Assembly (NCBI GenBank): GCA_023228985.1
Contig: JALOAC010000001.1
Coordinates: forward strand, 62,001-126,000
Length of the DNA: 64,000 bases
Direction of reading: 5' to 3'
Source of the DNA: Thiopseudomonas sp.
GTDB lineage: Bacteria; Pseudomonadota; Gammaproteobacteria; Pseudomonadales; Pseudomonadaceae
The notes beneath the pieces are model-generated. The model did not search any database, had not been told where the DNA came from, and saw only the letters and a program-made list of their open reading frames with translations. A program made the translations under genes and the position numbers. Shown here piece after piece: positions 44,919 to 55,200 of the stretch. Numbering within the stretch: the stretch's first letter is position 1; every line of letters begins with the position of its first letter.

Positions 44919-45752
44919 ATGCTGATGCCACGCCAAAAACAGCTGCGCAAAGCTAAAACTGGCAAATTAATTGACAACACTGAAGCCAGCTCTTATTGCA
45001 TTGACGGCAAGCAGACTCTGCGCCTGTTAAGTTTCAATATTCAGGTAGGCATCAGCACGAGCGCTTATTGGCATTATCTAACGCGTAGCTGGAAGCATGT
45101 ACTGCCGCACCAAGAGCGCTACAAAAATCTGCAACGCATCGGCTTTATGCTCAATGATTTCGATTTGGTCGCCATTCAAGAAGCGGATGGCGGCAGTTTG
45201 CGTTCTAACTATATCAATCAGGTTCAGCAACTTGCTCAGCTGGGGAAATTCCCCTATTGGTATCAACAGCTTAACCGTGATTTTGGCCCATTCGCACAGC
45301 ATAGTAATGGGCTATTAAGTCGTGTGAACGTACACAGTTTAGAAGATCACCCACTACCCGGCCCTGCTGGGCGTGGCGCTATTTTATTACAAATAGGCTC
45401 TGGACCCCAGGCTGTGGCTGTCGTCATGATGCATTTAGCGCTAGGTACAAAGGTGCGTAACCAGCAATTGAGCTACGTGCGTGAACTGGTGCAAGATTAC
45501 CAGCACTATGTATTAATGGGTGACCTCAATACCCATGTTGATGATTTGCTGTATCGTTCTCCTTTACGCACTTTAGATTTGCGGGCACCGCAATCTATTG
45601 CTACATTCCCTAGCTGGAATCCTCAACAATGTCTGGATCACATTTTAGTTAGCTCAGGACTGCAAATTGGGCAAGTTTCGGTACTTCCCTTGCCCATTTC
45701 TGACCATCTGCCCGTAGCTACCGAAATAATTTTACCCTGCGCGAACCACTAG
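44919..45752 (+). CDS. Endonuclease/exonuclease/phosphatase family protein
   Basis: The 277-residue cytosolic protein carries the EEP motifs in order: LLSFNIQVG (Asn), AIQEADGG (Glu), MGDLNTHVDD (Asp and Asn), and CLDHILVS with ISDHLPVATEI (Asp-His). All catalytic residues appear present. Substrate (DNA, RNA or phospholipid head group) is not known. Met1 or Met3 could be the start. It sits between dsbA and the cyclase gene, an arrangement shared with P. aeruginosa. Confidence 0.88.
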   Translation: MLMPRQKQLRKAKTGKLIDNTEASSYCIDGKQTLRLLSFNIQVGISTSAYWHYLTRSWKHVLPHQERYKNLQRIGFMLNDFDLVAIQEADGGSLRSNYINQVQQLAQLGKFPYWYQQLNRDFGPFAQHSNGLLSRVNVHSLEDHPLPGPAGRGAILLQIGSGPQAVAVVMMHLALGTKVRNQQLSYVRELVQDYQHYVLMGDLNTHVDDLLYRSPLRTLDLRAPQSIATFPSWNPQQCLDHILVSSGLQIGQVSVLPLPISDHLPVATEIILPCANH

Positions 45753-45774
45753 CCTAGCTGAATAATAAATACCT

Positions 45775-47475
45775 ATGAATAAGACTGACAGTCGCAACTG
45801 GAAAGAAAAATACATTCTGCTACTTGCTGATTTTGAGACAAAACAAAGCAGTAAAAACCAACACATTGCACTGCTGCAACGTGCGTTGGTACGCAGTATT
45901 TTGGCGGCTGAAGGTCAGGACCCCAAACTAGATCGCTCATTAAAAGACTTACGTAGTGCTGTGCGCAGAGAGCTTGATACTGATCGTCTTGAGCAACTTA
46001 TTAATGAGTTTGAGCTACGCTTAGTTGATGCGGATGAAAAGAAACAGCTGCACTTGGGGAAAATCCAACAGGCTCTACACGCTCTTTGCGATCACTTACT
46101 GCAGCAAAAACCCAGCAGTGAAATCACCCAAGCGCTTAATAGGTATCAAGCTGCCCTGAAAATCTCTATCAATAACAGCTATAACCTGCACAGCTTGCTG
46201 CAGGAGTTAAGCGACTTGCAGGCCCAGGTGCTCAGCAAACCAGCTGAATTAGAACTCAACAAAACATCCTTATTTAATCGTTTTTTAGCCAAACAAAAAG
46301 CCCCACTGCAGCCTGTATCAACTACTGATGAACAGCCTGACAGCGTTGCACAAACAGAGTTAGATCAACCGTCTAACAGTTGCTCATTCAGTCAAACAGC
46401 TGATGACCACGCGCATGCCGAAATTGTAGAGCAGATCCAAGCTACTCTTTTGCAATTAATTGCTGAGTTACCCATTAATCATCGCAATCAAGCCGTAGCC
46501 AATGCCCTTGAGAAAAAACTACAAAACAAGATTGATTGCTTTCAACTAGCCGACCTTCTGGATGAGCTAGCTAGCTTGGTTATTGCGATACACTCTAGTA
46601 GTCACCAAGAAATTGGTAATTATTTACAACAGCTCAATCAACGCCTTAACTATGTGAATGAAAGCTTACAAACTGCACAGAGCAGCTATCAGGTGGCGGT
46701 AAATGTTGCTGACACCTTCGATACACAAATGCAGTCCCAGGTTAAAGTGCTTAATCAAGATGTACAAAAAAGCACAGACTTGGATGAATTAAAATTACGT
46801 GTCGATGAACGCTTAAATCAGTTTATTCAGTCATTAGGCAACTATCAAACACAACGCAAACAAGTAGAGCAAAGTGTTTTAGACCGCTTTAACTCTTTAA
46901 GTGAGCGTTTCGTTTTAATGGAGTCTGAAACCAAACAGCTCAGCTCTAAACTCAAAGAGCAGCAGGAAAAAGCACGCCTTGATCCACTAACAAGAATCGC
47001 CAATAGAGCTGCGTGGGATGAGCGTCTGATGGTTGAGCATACCCGCTTAACGCGCACTGCAGAACCCTTACTGTTAGCCATCCTAGATATCGATCTGTTT
47101 AAGAGAATCAACGACAACTACGGTCATATAGCTGGGGATAAAGTACTTAAAATCATTGCTAGCAAACTAGCAAAGTCTATTCGCAGAACTGATTTTCTAG
47201 CACGCTATGGCGGTGAAGAGTTCGTTTTATTGCTGACTGACACTACCCTTGATGACGGTGAGCGATTGCTGAATAAAATTCGTGAGTCAATTGCTACGGC
47301 ACCCTTCCACTTTAAAGGCGAACCTATTCAGATCACCTTTTCTGCTGGAATTGGTCAACTACATGCCAATGAACCCTCAGAGCAAGGGTTTGCACGGATT
47401 GACCAAGCCTTGTATCAAGCAAAAAATAGAGGTCGCAATATGGTTGTACGTTCCGAGCCCTACGTAGAGTATTAA
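45775..47475 (+). CDS. dgcH: Soluble diguanylate cyclase (DgcH-like)
   Basis: The 566-residue protein has no membrane helices; long coiled-coil segments (about 20-390) precede a GGDEF domain with LTRIANRAAWDERL, DIDLFKRINDNYGH and RYGGEEFVLLL. An RxxD inhibitory site (RRTD) precedes the active site by five residues. It should synthesise c-di-GMP. Position after dsbA matches P. aeruginosa PA5487 (DgcH), which is somewhat longer. The stop codon lies inside the TTAA target site of the MITE that follows. Confidence 0.9.
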   Translation: MNKTDSRNWKEKYILLLADFETKQSSKNQHIALLQRALVRSILAAEGQDPKLDRSLKDLRSAVRRELDTDRLEQLINEFELRLVDADEKKQLHLGKIQQALHALCDHLLQQKPSSEITQALNRYQAALKISINNSYNLHSLLQELSDLQAQVLSKPAELELNKTSLFNRFLAKQKAPLQPVSTTDEQPDSVAQTELDQPSNSCSFSQTADDHAHAEIVEQIQATLLQLIAELPINHRNQAVANALEKKLQNKIDCFQLADLLDELASLVIAIHSSSHQEIGNYLQQLNQRLNYVNESLQTAQSSYQVAVNVADTFDTQMQSQVKVLNQDVQKSTDLDELKLRVDERLNQFIQSLGNYQTQRKQVEQSVLDRFNSLSERFVLMESETKQLSSKLKEQQEKARLDPLTRIANRAAWDERLMVEHTRLTRTAEPLLLAILDIDLFKRINDNYGHIAGDKVLKIIASKLAKSIRRTDFLARYGGEEFVLLLTDTTLDDGERLLNKIRESIATAPFHFKGEPIQITFSAGIGQLHANEPSEQGFARIDQALYQAKNRGRNMVVRSEPYVEY

Positions 47476-47727
47476 AGAGCCTCTGAATAACGTTACCGAG
47501 GACGCTAACACAAGGCGCAACGACCAACGGGAGTAACAGCCAAAGGCTGGCCCGAAGGGCGAGCGCTAGCGAGTCAAAACGTACGAAAAAGCGCAGTTTA
47601 CACCGAGTAAATGAGCATTTTATTCGCTTCGCTCCCCTTCGGGCCGTGCTAAAGCACGTTCAATCTAAAGATTGTGAGTACGTTTTTAACGCGGTGGTAG
47701 CTACGCAGGTAGTTATTCAGAGGCTTC
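47476..47727. mobile_element. IS5-type MITE, copy 1
   Basis: A 252-bp non-coding element with terminal inverted repeats (AGAGCCTCTGAATAAC left, GTTATTCAGAGGCTTC right) and flanking 4-bp duplications TTAA (47472-47475 and 47728-47731). It differs from copy 2 at 61926 by four substitutions and one base of indel. The YTAR-type target is that of the IS5 group. Internal hairpins include CAGCC-AAA-GGCTG, GTGC-TAAA-GCAC and AATC-TAAA-GATT. It lies between convergent dgcH and chpC. No open frame of note is present, so transposase must come from elsewhere. Confidence 0.85.
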
Positions 47728-47747
47728 TTAAAGATGCAGATACGCAT

Positions 47748-48212
47748 CTAACCAACAATACCGCTGCTCAGTATCAGTTTTTCTATTGCTTGCAGATCAG
47801 GAATGTAATGGGTTTCGCCTTGCTGCTTAACCGCTTGCAATTCATACTGGCCCAGCTCTGACGTCGTATCTACGGCCAGCCGTGCATCGACTCTAAGCGT
47901 GCGCGGAATACCCTGAATAACTAAGGCATAAAAGCGAAAATCTTGCCGCGCCCCCACAGCGTTGACGATCACAATACGCGAACGCTCATCAACCTGTGTT
48001 TGCTGCTCAGATAAAGCGGCATAAGATATAACTGGCAAGCGCAAACCGCGCCATTCAAACTGCCCCAATAGCCATTCAGGTGCATGTTCTATTTTCTCAA
48101 CATTACGATAGGGTACTAATTCTGCTACTGCTGTATTCGGCACTAACATTTTTCTCTCTGCCACATTCAATAACAAACAGGTTAAAAAAGGCGGTAAGTT
48201 TTGCTCTGACAT
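47748..48212 (-). CDS. chpC: ChpC, CheW-like adaptor
   Basis: The 154-residue protein has a CheW-like fold (MLVPNTAVAELVPYRNVEKI, LLGQFEWRGLRLPVISY). ChpC is the second CheW-type adaptor of the Pil-Chp system, linking a receptor to the ChpA kinase. Its ATG overlaps the chpB stop by one base (TGATG), so it is translationally coupled. Last gene of the cluster; a MITE lies 20 bp past the stop. Confidence 0.92.
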   Translation of the reverse strand: MSEQNLPPFLTCLLLNVAERKMLVPNTAVAELVPYRNVEKIEHAPEWLLGQFEWRGLRLPVISYAALSEQQTQVDERSRIVIVNAVGARQDFRFYALVIQGIPRTLRVDARLAVDTTSELGQYELQAVKQQGETHYIPDLQAIEKLILSSGIVG

Positions 48213-49237
48213 CAGCTAATCCTCATTGAATTGGCCGTATAGCGTTGTATTAAATGGTTTAGCATAGCCATGGCCAAGCCTCTGGGCGTAGAACTATAGC
48301 TACTATGTCCGGTTTTACGAATACTGTCTGGCATGCTGGGACAGGCACAACTTTCTGCTGATTGCACCCAAATAAGAGCACCTTGCTTTTTAGCGTAAGC
48401 ACAGGCTTGGCTGCCATCTTCACCCATGCCACTGAAAACAATAATGCCACTGTGTTGCCCATAACGCTGGGTTAAATTAAACATTACCTGATCTATTGAT
48501 GGGCTATATAGACCACTCCACGGGCTATCTAAAATATTAACTTTACCCGTTTCAGTAAAACTTAATTCATTTTGCACTGGTACTATTACAACTTCCCCGC
48601 TATATACCGCCTCACAGTGTTGCGCCAAGCGCACCTGCCATTCACTATGTCGACCTACAGCCTGGGGCAGTTTTTCTTCGAAACTTGCATCAATATGCTG
48701 TGCATAAATAAAGCCTATCGGTAGCCCGCTAGGCAATACATCCAAAAACTCTTTTACTGCACTAGGACCACCCAAAGAGGCAGCCAATAGCCACACCTCC
48801 GTTGCCGGTTGACGCTCGCTATTAGTGAGTTTTGCTAGCGCTTCAGGCAGTGACAAACGCTCTGGCACTATTAAATCACCGTTGGCTTCCTGGGTACTTG
48901 ATTGCAAAGGTTTGTTTTGCAACAGCTTATCCATCTTACTAAACAAGCTTCTTTCCCAGCGCGGATAGTCTTCAGAGTGCCGCTCTGGTGCTTGGCCTTC
49001 ACCAAACAATACCGGTGTTTCTGTTTCGTAAAGATGCTCTAGAATCTGACATTTTCCATCATCAGCCTGCAACAGATTAACCAGCCATATATCAACCTGA
49101 TAGGCAGCTACATCCTCAATTCGTATCTGTTGTGGATCGCTATTGAGCGCAATACTGTAGCCTTGCGTGCTTAGAGCTTGCTGTAACAAATGTCGCTGCA
49201 AGGAGGTGTCTGCAAGCACGGCTACACGCACTATCAC
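48212..49237 (-). CDS. chpB: ChpB, CheB-type protein-glutamate methylesterase
   Basis: The 341-residue protein removes methyl groups from PilJ. The C-terminal catalytic triad is present: Ser154 (AASLGGPSA), His181 (YAQHIDAS) and Asp274 (GMGEDGS). The N-terminal receiver is degenerate: the phosphoacceptor position reads WLVNLLQADDG, with Asn54 instead of Asp, and the N-terminal acidic pair is weak. Regulation by phosphorylation is therefore doubtful. It sits between chpA (18 bp upstream) and chpC. Confidence 0.92.
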   Translation of the reverse strand: MIVRVAVLADTSLQRHLLQQALSTQGYSIALNSDPQQIRIEDVAAYQVDIWLVNLLQADDGKCQILEHLYETETPVLFGEGQAPERHSEDYPRWERSLFSKMDKLLQNKPLQSSTQEANGDLIVPERLSLPEALAKLTNSERQPATEVWLLAASLGGPSAVKEFLDVLPSGLPIGFIYAQHIDASFEEKLPQAVGRHSEWQVRLAQHCEAVYSGEVVIVPVQNELSFTETGKVNILDSPWSGLYSPSIDQVMFNLTQRYGQHSGIIVFSGMGEDGSQACAYAKKQGALIWVQSAESCACPSMPDSIRKTGHSSYSSTPRGLAMAMLNHLIQRYTANSMRIS

Positions 49238-49255
49238 TAATTTCGCCCTTTCCTT

Positions 49256-52200
49256 TTAGGTGGTTAGCTCTTCAATTTTCTGTAATAACTCAGCTTCTTG
49301 ATAGGGCTTACCTAAATATTCATTTACACCAATCGCCACGGCTCGTTCACGGTGTTTCTCACCGGTTCGCGAGGTGATCATAATGATGGGTAAATCTTTA
49401 AATTGCTGGTCATGCCTAACTAGGGTGGCAACTTCAAAACCATCCATGCGTGGCATTTCGATATCTAGCAGCATAACGTCAGGCTTACGATCCTGTAGTT
49501 GAGTAATAGCATCCATGCCATCCTTCGCTGTCATTACCGCCATTCCGTGACGTTCCAGCAACCTGGAAGTAACTTTACGCACCGTGACCGAATCATCGAC
49601 GATCATGACCAATAACTGTTTCTGGCGTAATTTTTCTTCTGCATTCTGTGCATCAAGCATCAGCGATGCACTGCTGCGAGCATAGAGGTTACGGATAGTT
49701 GCCATCAGATCGACAATAACCACAACACGACCATCCCCAAGAATAGTAGCTCCTGAGATGCCGTACACACTGGAGAACTGCGGACCCAAGCTTTTCACCA
49801 CAATTTCGCGTGAACCCGCCAAGGCATCTACCTGCACCGCAATTGCATGATCCTCCGAGCGCACCAAAATCACTGGCAATGGCAGGGCCTGTCCAACTAG
49901 TTTAGGTTGCTGACCATTAACTAATAGCTCGCCTATATAGCGCAGCTCATAATTTTGGCCGGCATATTCATACTGCGGGGGCACACCGTCCGTGCGCGCC
50001 TGTTCATACAAAGCCTCTAATTCGTAGGGCGAGACCCGCACGATTCCTTCAATAACGTTTAAAGGTACGGCATATAAATCGTCACCCGTAAGCACCATAA
50101 GTGCACGGTTCACTGAAACAGTGAAGGGTAAACGAATAACAAAACGCGTGCCCAAACCAGTCGCTGACTCAATGCTTATAGAGCCACCAATTTGTTTGAT
50201 TTCTGAGGCAACCACATCCATGCCGACGCCACGTCCAGAAACCTGGGTGATCTTGGCTGCAGTGGAGAACCCAGATTTAAGAATAAACTGCATGACTTCT
50301 TGATCAGTTAGGCTCGAATCTGCTGTCATTAAGCCACGTTCTATCGCCTTCTTACGTACAGCGGCTAGATTAATGCCTGTACCATCATCACTCATCACCA
50401 GCAGAATATCTGCACCTTCACGGCTCAACTCAAGGCGGATAGTACCCTTAGCAGGCTTCCCGGCAGCCGCACGCACTTCAGCAGTTTCTATCCCGTGACC
50501 TATGGCATTTCTTAGCATGTGCTCCAAAGGCGCGACCATGCGCTCAAGTACGGAGCGGTCCATCTCGCCTTCAGCGTTAGCAACTTTTAATTCAACCTGC
50601 TTACCCAGCTCATCAGCAACCTGGCGCACGATTCGACGCAAGCGAGGCAGCATCCGCTCAAACGGCACCATGCGGGTACGCATTAAACCCTCTTGCAACT
50701 CAGTATTAACACGAGACTGTTGCAGCAGCAGTGTTTCTGCATCCCTTGTTTTGGAGACTAGGGTTTCCTTTAAGTCTAATAAGTCTGATGCCGACTCAAA
50801 TAACGAGCGTGAAAGCTGCTGTAGGTGTGAGTACTGATCCATTTCAAGCGGATCAAAGTCTTCATAACCTTCTTGCCCAGCTTCATCTTGGTGACGGCTA
50901 ATAATTTGTGCCTGTGTTTCAGTATCCAGACGACGAAGCTGATCACGCACTCTATCTAGGGTTGCCTCCATATCAGATAGCGTGAAGGCGAAATCACTGA
51001 CCTGCTGTTCAACACGAGCACGGAAAATAGATGTTTCACCAGCAAGGTTCACCAGCTGCTCGAGCAACTCAGCTGGAACGCGCACCTGTTCCTGTGTTGT
51101 TCTTTGTGTCGCTAGCTGTTCTGCATCCTGCTGCGCCTTACGCACAAATGGCAATGCTTTTGCAATAACATCATCAACATACTGCTGCTCTTCAGCAGAT
51201 ATAGCGGCAATAGTTTGCTGCATGAGCTGAATTTTTTCTGGCTTAACAGGCAGCTTCTTCTGTGGCGCTAAACGGGTTAATAATGCATCCAGACGCGTTA
51301 TTTCTTCCGTTAAGTGCTGCACGCCTTGCTGTGCTTCTGCAATACTTGACTGGTTTTCATCGCAACGTGACAAGCTATGCTCCAGCTGGCTACAGTGCTG
51401 CCCAACCTCTGGTAACTGCGCCAGTTGCGCGCCACTTTTCAAGCTGGTCAGCACAGCTAAGCTTTGTGCAATTGCACTCATGCGCTCTGCAGGGTCTGCC
51501 GTCGCCACTTTTTCGATGCTTGCTGTTAACTGCTGCAGATGCTCTTTTGCATCAACAACAAACACCTCAAGCAAATCGGCATCAACTGTCTCACTGCTAG
51601 CTGGCGTTACTGTGCTTTTTTCGGCGCTAGTGCTGCTGAGTGATTGCAGATCCGCATCTGGATTTTCTCTGAGTAGGCGAATCTGCTCAATTAGTAGCTG
51701 CCCTGCGCTGAGCGGTTTATTATCACGCACGTCTTCTAGCATATTGGCTAGCCGATCATGGCATCTATGCAACAGCGCTATAATGTTGTCATTGGTTTTA
51801 AGTTTGCCCTCGTTGAAGTCTTCGTAAAGAAACTCTAACTCGTGGGCTAGGTCACCAATTTCACTGATTTCCGCCATGCGCGCACCACCCTTGAGGGTGT
51901 GCAAATCGCGCTGTAACGCTTCAACTTCAACTAAGTTTTCTGGGTTTTCCAGCCATTTCTGCATTGATGCAGTAACGCTTTCAATAATCTCAAACCCTTC
52001 TTCCAGGAAGATCTCTACCAGCTCAGGGTCGCGTTCGAAATCAACTGCATCTTGTCCGGTGCTACTTAAAACCGCATCAGCTGGCGTTTGTTCCTGCACT
52101 TGTGGCTGTGGGTCATAGTCTAAATCCGGCTCCAAATCGAGCGCAGCATCTAAATCACGTGCGGCATCATCTAGGGGTTTTTCTGCTTCAGCGTCTAGTT

Positions 52201-55200
52201 CATCTTCTGCTGAAGGCTTACTGCTCTCCAAGCCAATGCCGTTACGCAAGTTTTTCAGGCTCTCTATAACTGCTAGCGGCATCTGCAAAGGTAACTGCTC
52301 TTGCAGTGCTTCCAACTGAACAGCCAGCTCGTCATGGGCAAGATGCAGCAATTTAGCTATATCGTCATTGATTGCTAAACGCCCTTCCAGCAACCCTTCA
52401 TAAACAAACTCAAGCTCATGCGCCAAGTCACCGATCGGCTTAATTTCTGCCATTCGCGCACCGCCTTTTAGGGTGTGCAAATCACGCATCAATGCGGCCA
52501 TTATCGTACTGTTACCCGTATCTTGGAGCCATTTCTCTAATGCTTTATTGGCGCTTTCCAGCAAGTCCATTGCTTCTTCGAGGAAGATTTCCGCCATTTC
52601 CTCGTCAAATTCACTGTACTCAACACTTGCTGCAGTCGGTTCAGCTATTGGTGCTGGTTCAGACTCTGCAATAGGTTCTTGTGGTTCGGTTTGCGCGGTT
52701 TCTACAGCGTCGGCAATGGGTTCTAAGTCTGCAACCAGCAAGCTATCATCAGACTCAAGCTGCTGCTCAAGAAGCAGCATTAAACTCTGTATTATTTCTG
52801 GCTGCGCATGCACTTTCACTGTTGCAGCTACTTCATCAAGCCTATCAACTAAAGCTAAGTGGCCTTGCTCAAGACAGCTGTACAGCTCATCATTCGTGTG
52901 AATCTGGCCGTTATCTAAAGCAATATAAACACGTAAAAACGCATCACATAACTCTGTTACGGCTGAAATTTCAGCCATCTGCGCGGCATTCTGTAACTCC
53001 GTTAACTCTTCAAATAACTCTACCGGAACTTCAAACTCTAACGCACCTGTACGCCATTGGTTAATTCGCTCATCCATCGACAGCAGTAGTTCCAAGTCTT
53101 CTGCCATTACTTGTGTAATTAGCAGCGGATCGCTTTTAATGCCTGCTGTTTCATCCTGACTGACGCTGACAATATCTAATCGATCCCGCAACAACTCATG
53201 CAGTTTAGCAATCAACTCATCAGTGCCGGGGATTGGCTGCATGGGCGTACTATCAAGCTGTTGCACACCAATGCGCATTAGCTGCTCTGCCTCTTTAAGC
53301 AGCTCTGCTTCGGTGCTGTCTATGGTTAATAGGTGCGCGCGATATTCTTTGACTAACTTCTCTAGCGGGGTAACGACCGCAGCTACAGGCTCAACACCTG
53401 ACATGTGCGCGCTGCCCTTTAAGGTATGTAGAGAGCGCTGAAGCTCATCACTAACCGGTCGAGGAACGCGTTTTTCACAGTCTTTATTAAAGTCGACTAA
53501 AACCTTTAAATGATTGAGCGCTTCATTGATGAAAATATCAATCAAGGCCGGTTCAAGACCTGCTTTTTCTAATGCAGCGGCCGCAGACTCACTCAGACAT
53601 ACTTCTTTTAGGCTGTCTTCAGCATCCTCTGCAGGCTCAGCATCTTCTAGCGGTGCGTGGTATTCGTTTTCTTCGAGGTCGAATTCAGCTAAATGCTGCT
53701 CCAAGTCTTCAGTAACCCGATCAGCAACATCTTGCTGATCCGCGGTAAATTCTTGCGCCTCTTCTTGTTCAAGAAAATCCGGATGTGGCAGTTTACGCGC
53801 TAACGCATGCGCAATATTGGCCAAACGGTCAACATCATCACGCTGACGTTGTTGCTGCTGGGCAAACTCCTCAACTAGACTTGGTAATAGTTTTATTACC
53901 TCAGCAACCACTTTGACCGCTGCTGGCGTCGATTCGACTGTATTTTCAATAATGCGATTAAGCAGATTCTCTACAGACCAGGCTAGCTCTCCCAAGACCA
54001 GCGCTCTAACCATGCGCCCGCTTCCTTTTAGGGTATGGAAGCTACGGCGTAATTCGCTTAGCGCATGCTTGTCTTGTAGCTCTGCACACCACTGTGGATA
54101 GTAGGTGGCTATGGTTTCCTGGACTTCCTCTGCTTCCTCAACAAAAATTTCAAGCAGTTCTTCATCAGGCGCTTCTTCATCCACAGGTGGCGGCAATAAC
54201 GTTAGCGGGACTTCTTGAGTTGAAGGCGGGTTCAACGCTGAGCTAGGAGTTGCTAAAATTTGTTTGATGCTAAGTTCTTCAGCAACCTCGCTGCTCTTAA
54301 GTTGCGGCGCAGCGGCTTGCGGTAGCTCAACTTCCGGTAAATCCATTAAGTCAGCTAGGGCTACCTCTTTTGGCTTGGTTTCGACAACGGACTCTACTTC
54401 AGGCTCAGCTACATCCTGCTGCTCTGTGGATGATAAATCGGCTGTAAATTCAATTTCACCCAGCACGTCATCCAGCTCTGGCTCTAAGGCCTCAACACTC
54501 AGCTCAGCATTAGCCTGAACAAGCTCGGCCAGATCAATATCTTCATCTGTCTCATCAATATCAAGCTCTGCTGTTTGCGCTCGCTCTATTGGCTTATAGC
54601 CTAGGCTAGCTAAGCTTTCTTCAGCCACATCAAGGATAGACTCGCCTTCACTTTCATGGTCTTCGTAGAGGCGTTCCAGGTAATACTCAACACTGGTAAT
54701 AGCATCCGCCAAGGTATCTAGATCTTGCCAATTAGGTATCTGTTGGCGCTCAATTAATTCATTCTGCACGTAGCGACGGCAGCTATCCACCAAATCAGCG
54801 GCACGCTGCAGCGGTATCATGATCAGACCGCCGCGCACCTGATTAAGCACATCGGGCACGGACTGCAAATGCTCGTGTTTCCACTGTGAAGCGATAAAGG
54901 CAATGATGCCATCCTTTGCCTGTTCTAGACCTGTTCGCGCTTCTTTGAAAACCACACGGTGAATCTGACTGACATCGGTGGTCGGAATAAGCGCTTGCTC
55001 ACCCGTATTGTCCTCAGGATTGCCCACCATTCCTGTGAGCGTTGCTTCTAAGTACAGCAATGCACCGGCAATATCCATCAAGGTGCCGTCATCAATAGTG
55101 CGCACGCCTTGGGCAACATTTTGCAGAATTTCGATTTGGTCTAGGATAACTTTCCTAGGCTGTGCAAAACCCAAAACAGCCAATGTATCTGCAATTTGCT

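Noticed and set aside
47646..47861. 71-residue frame running from the MITE into chpC antisense
   Set aside because: Crosses the element boundary and the chpC 3' end; not a plausible gene.
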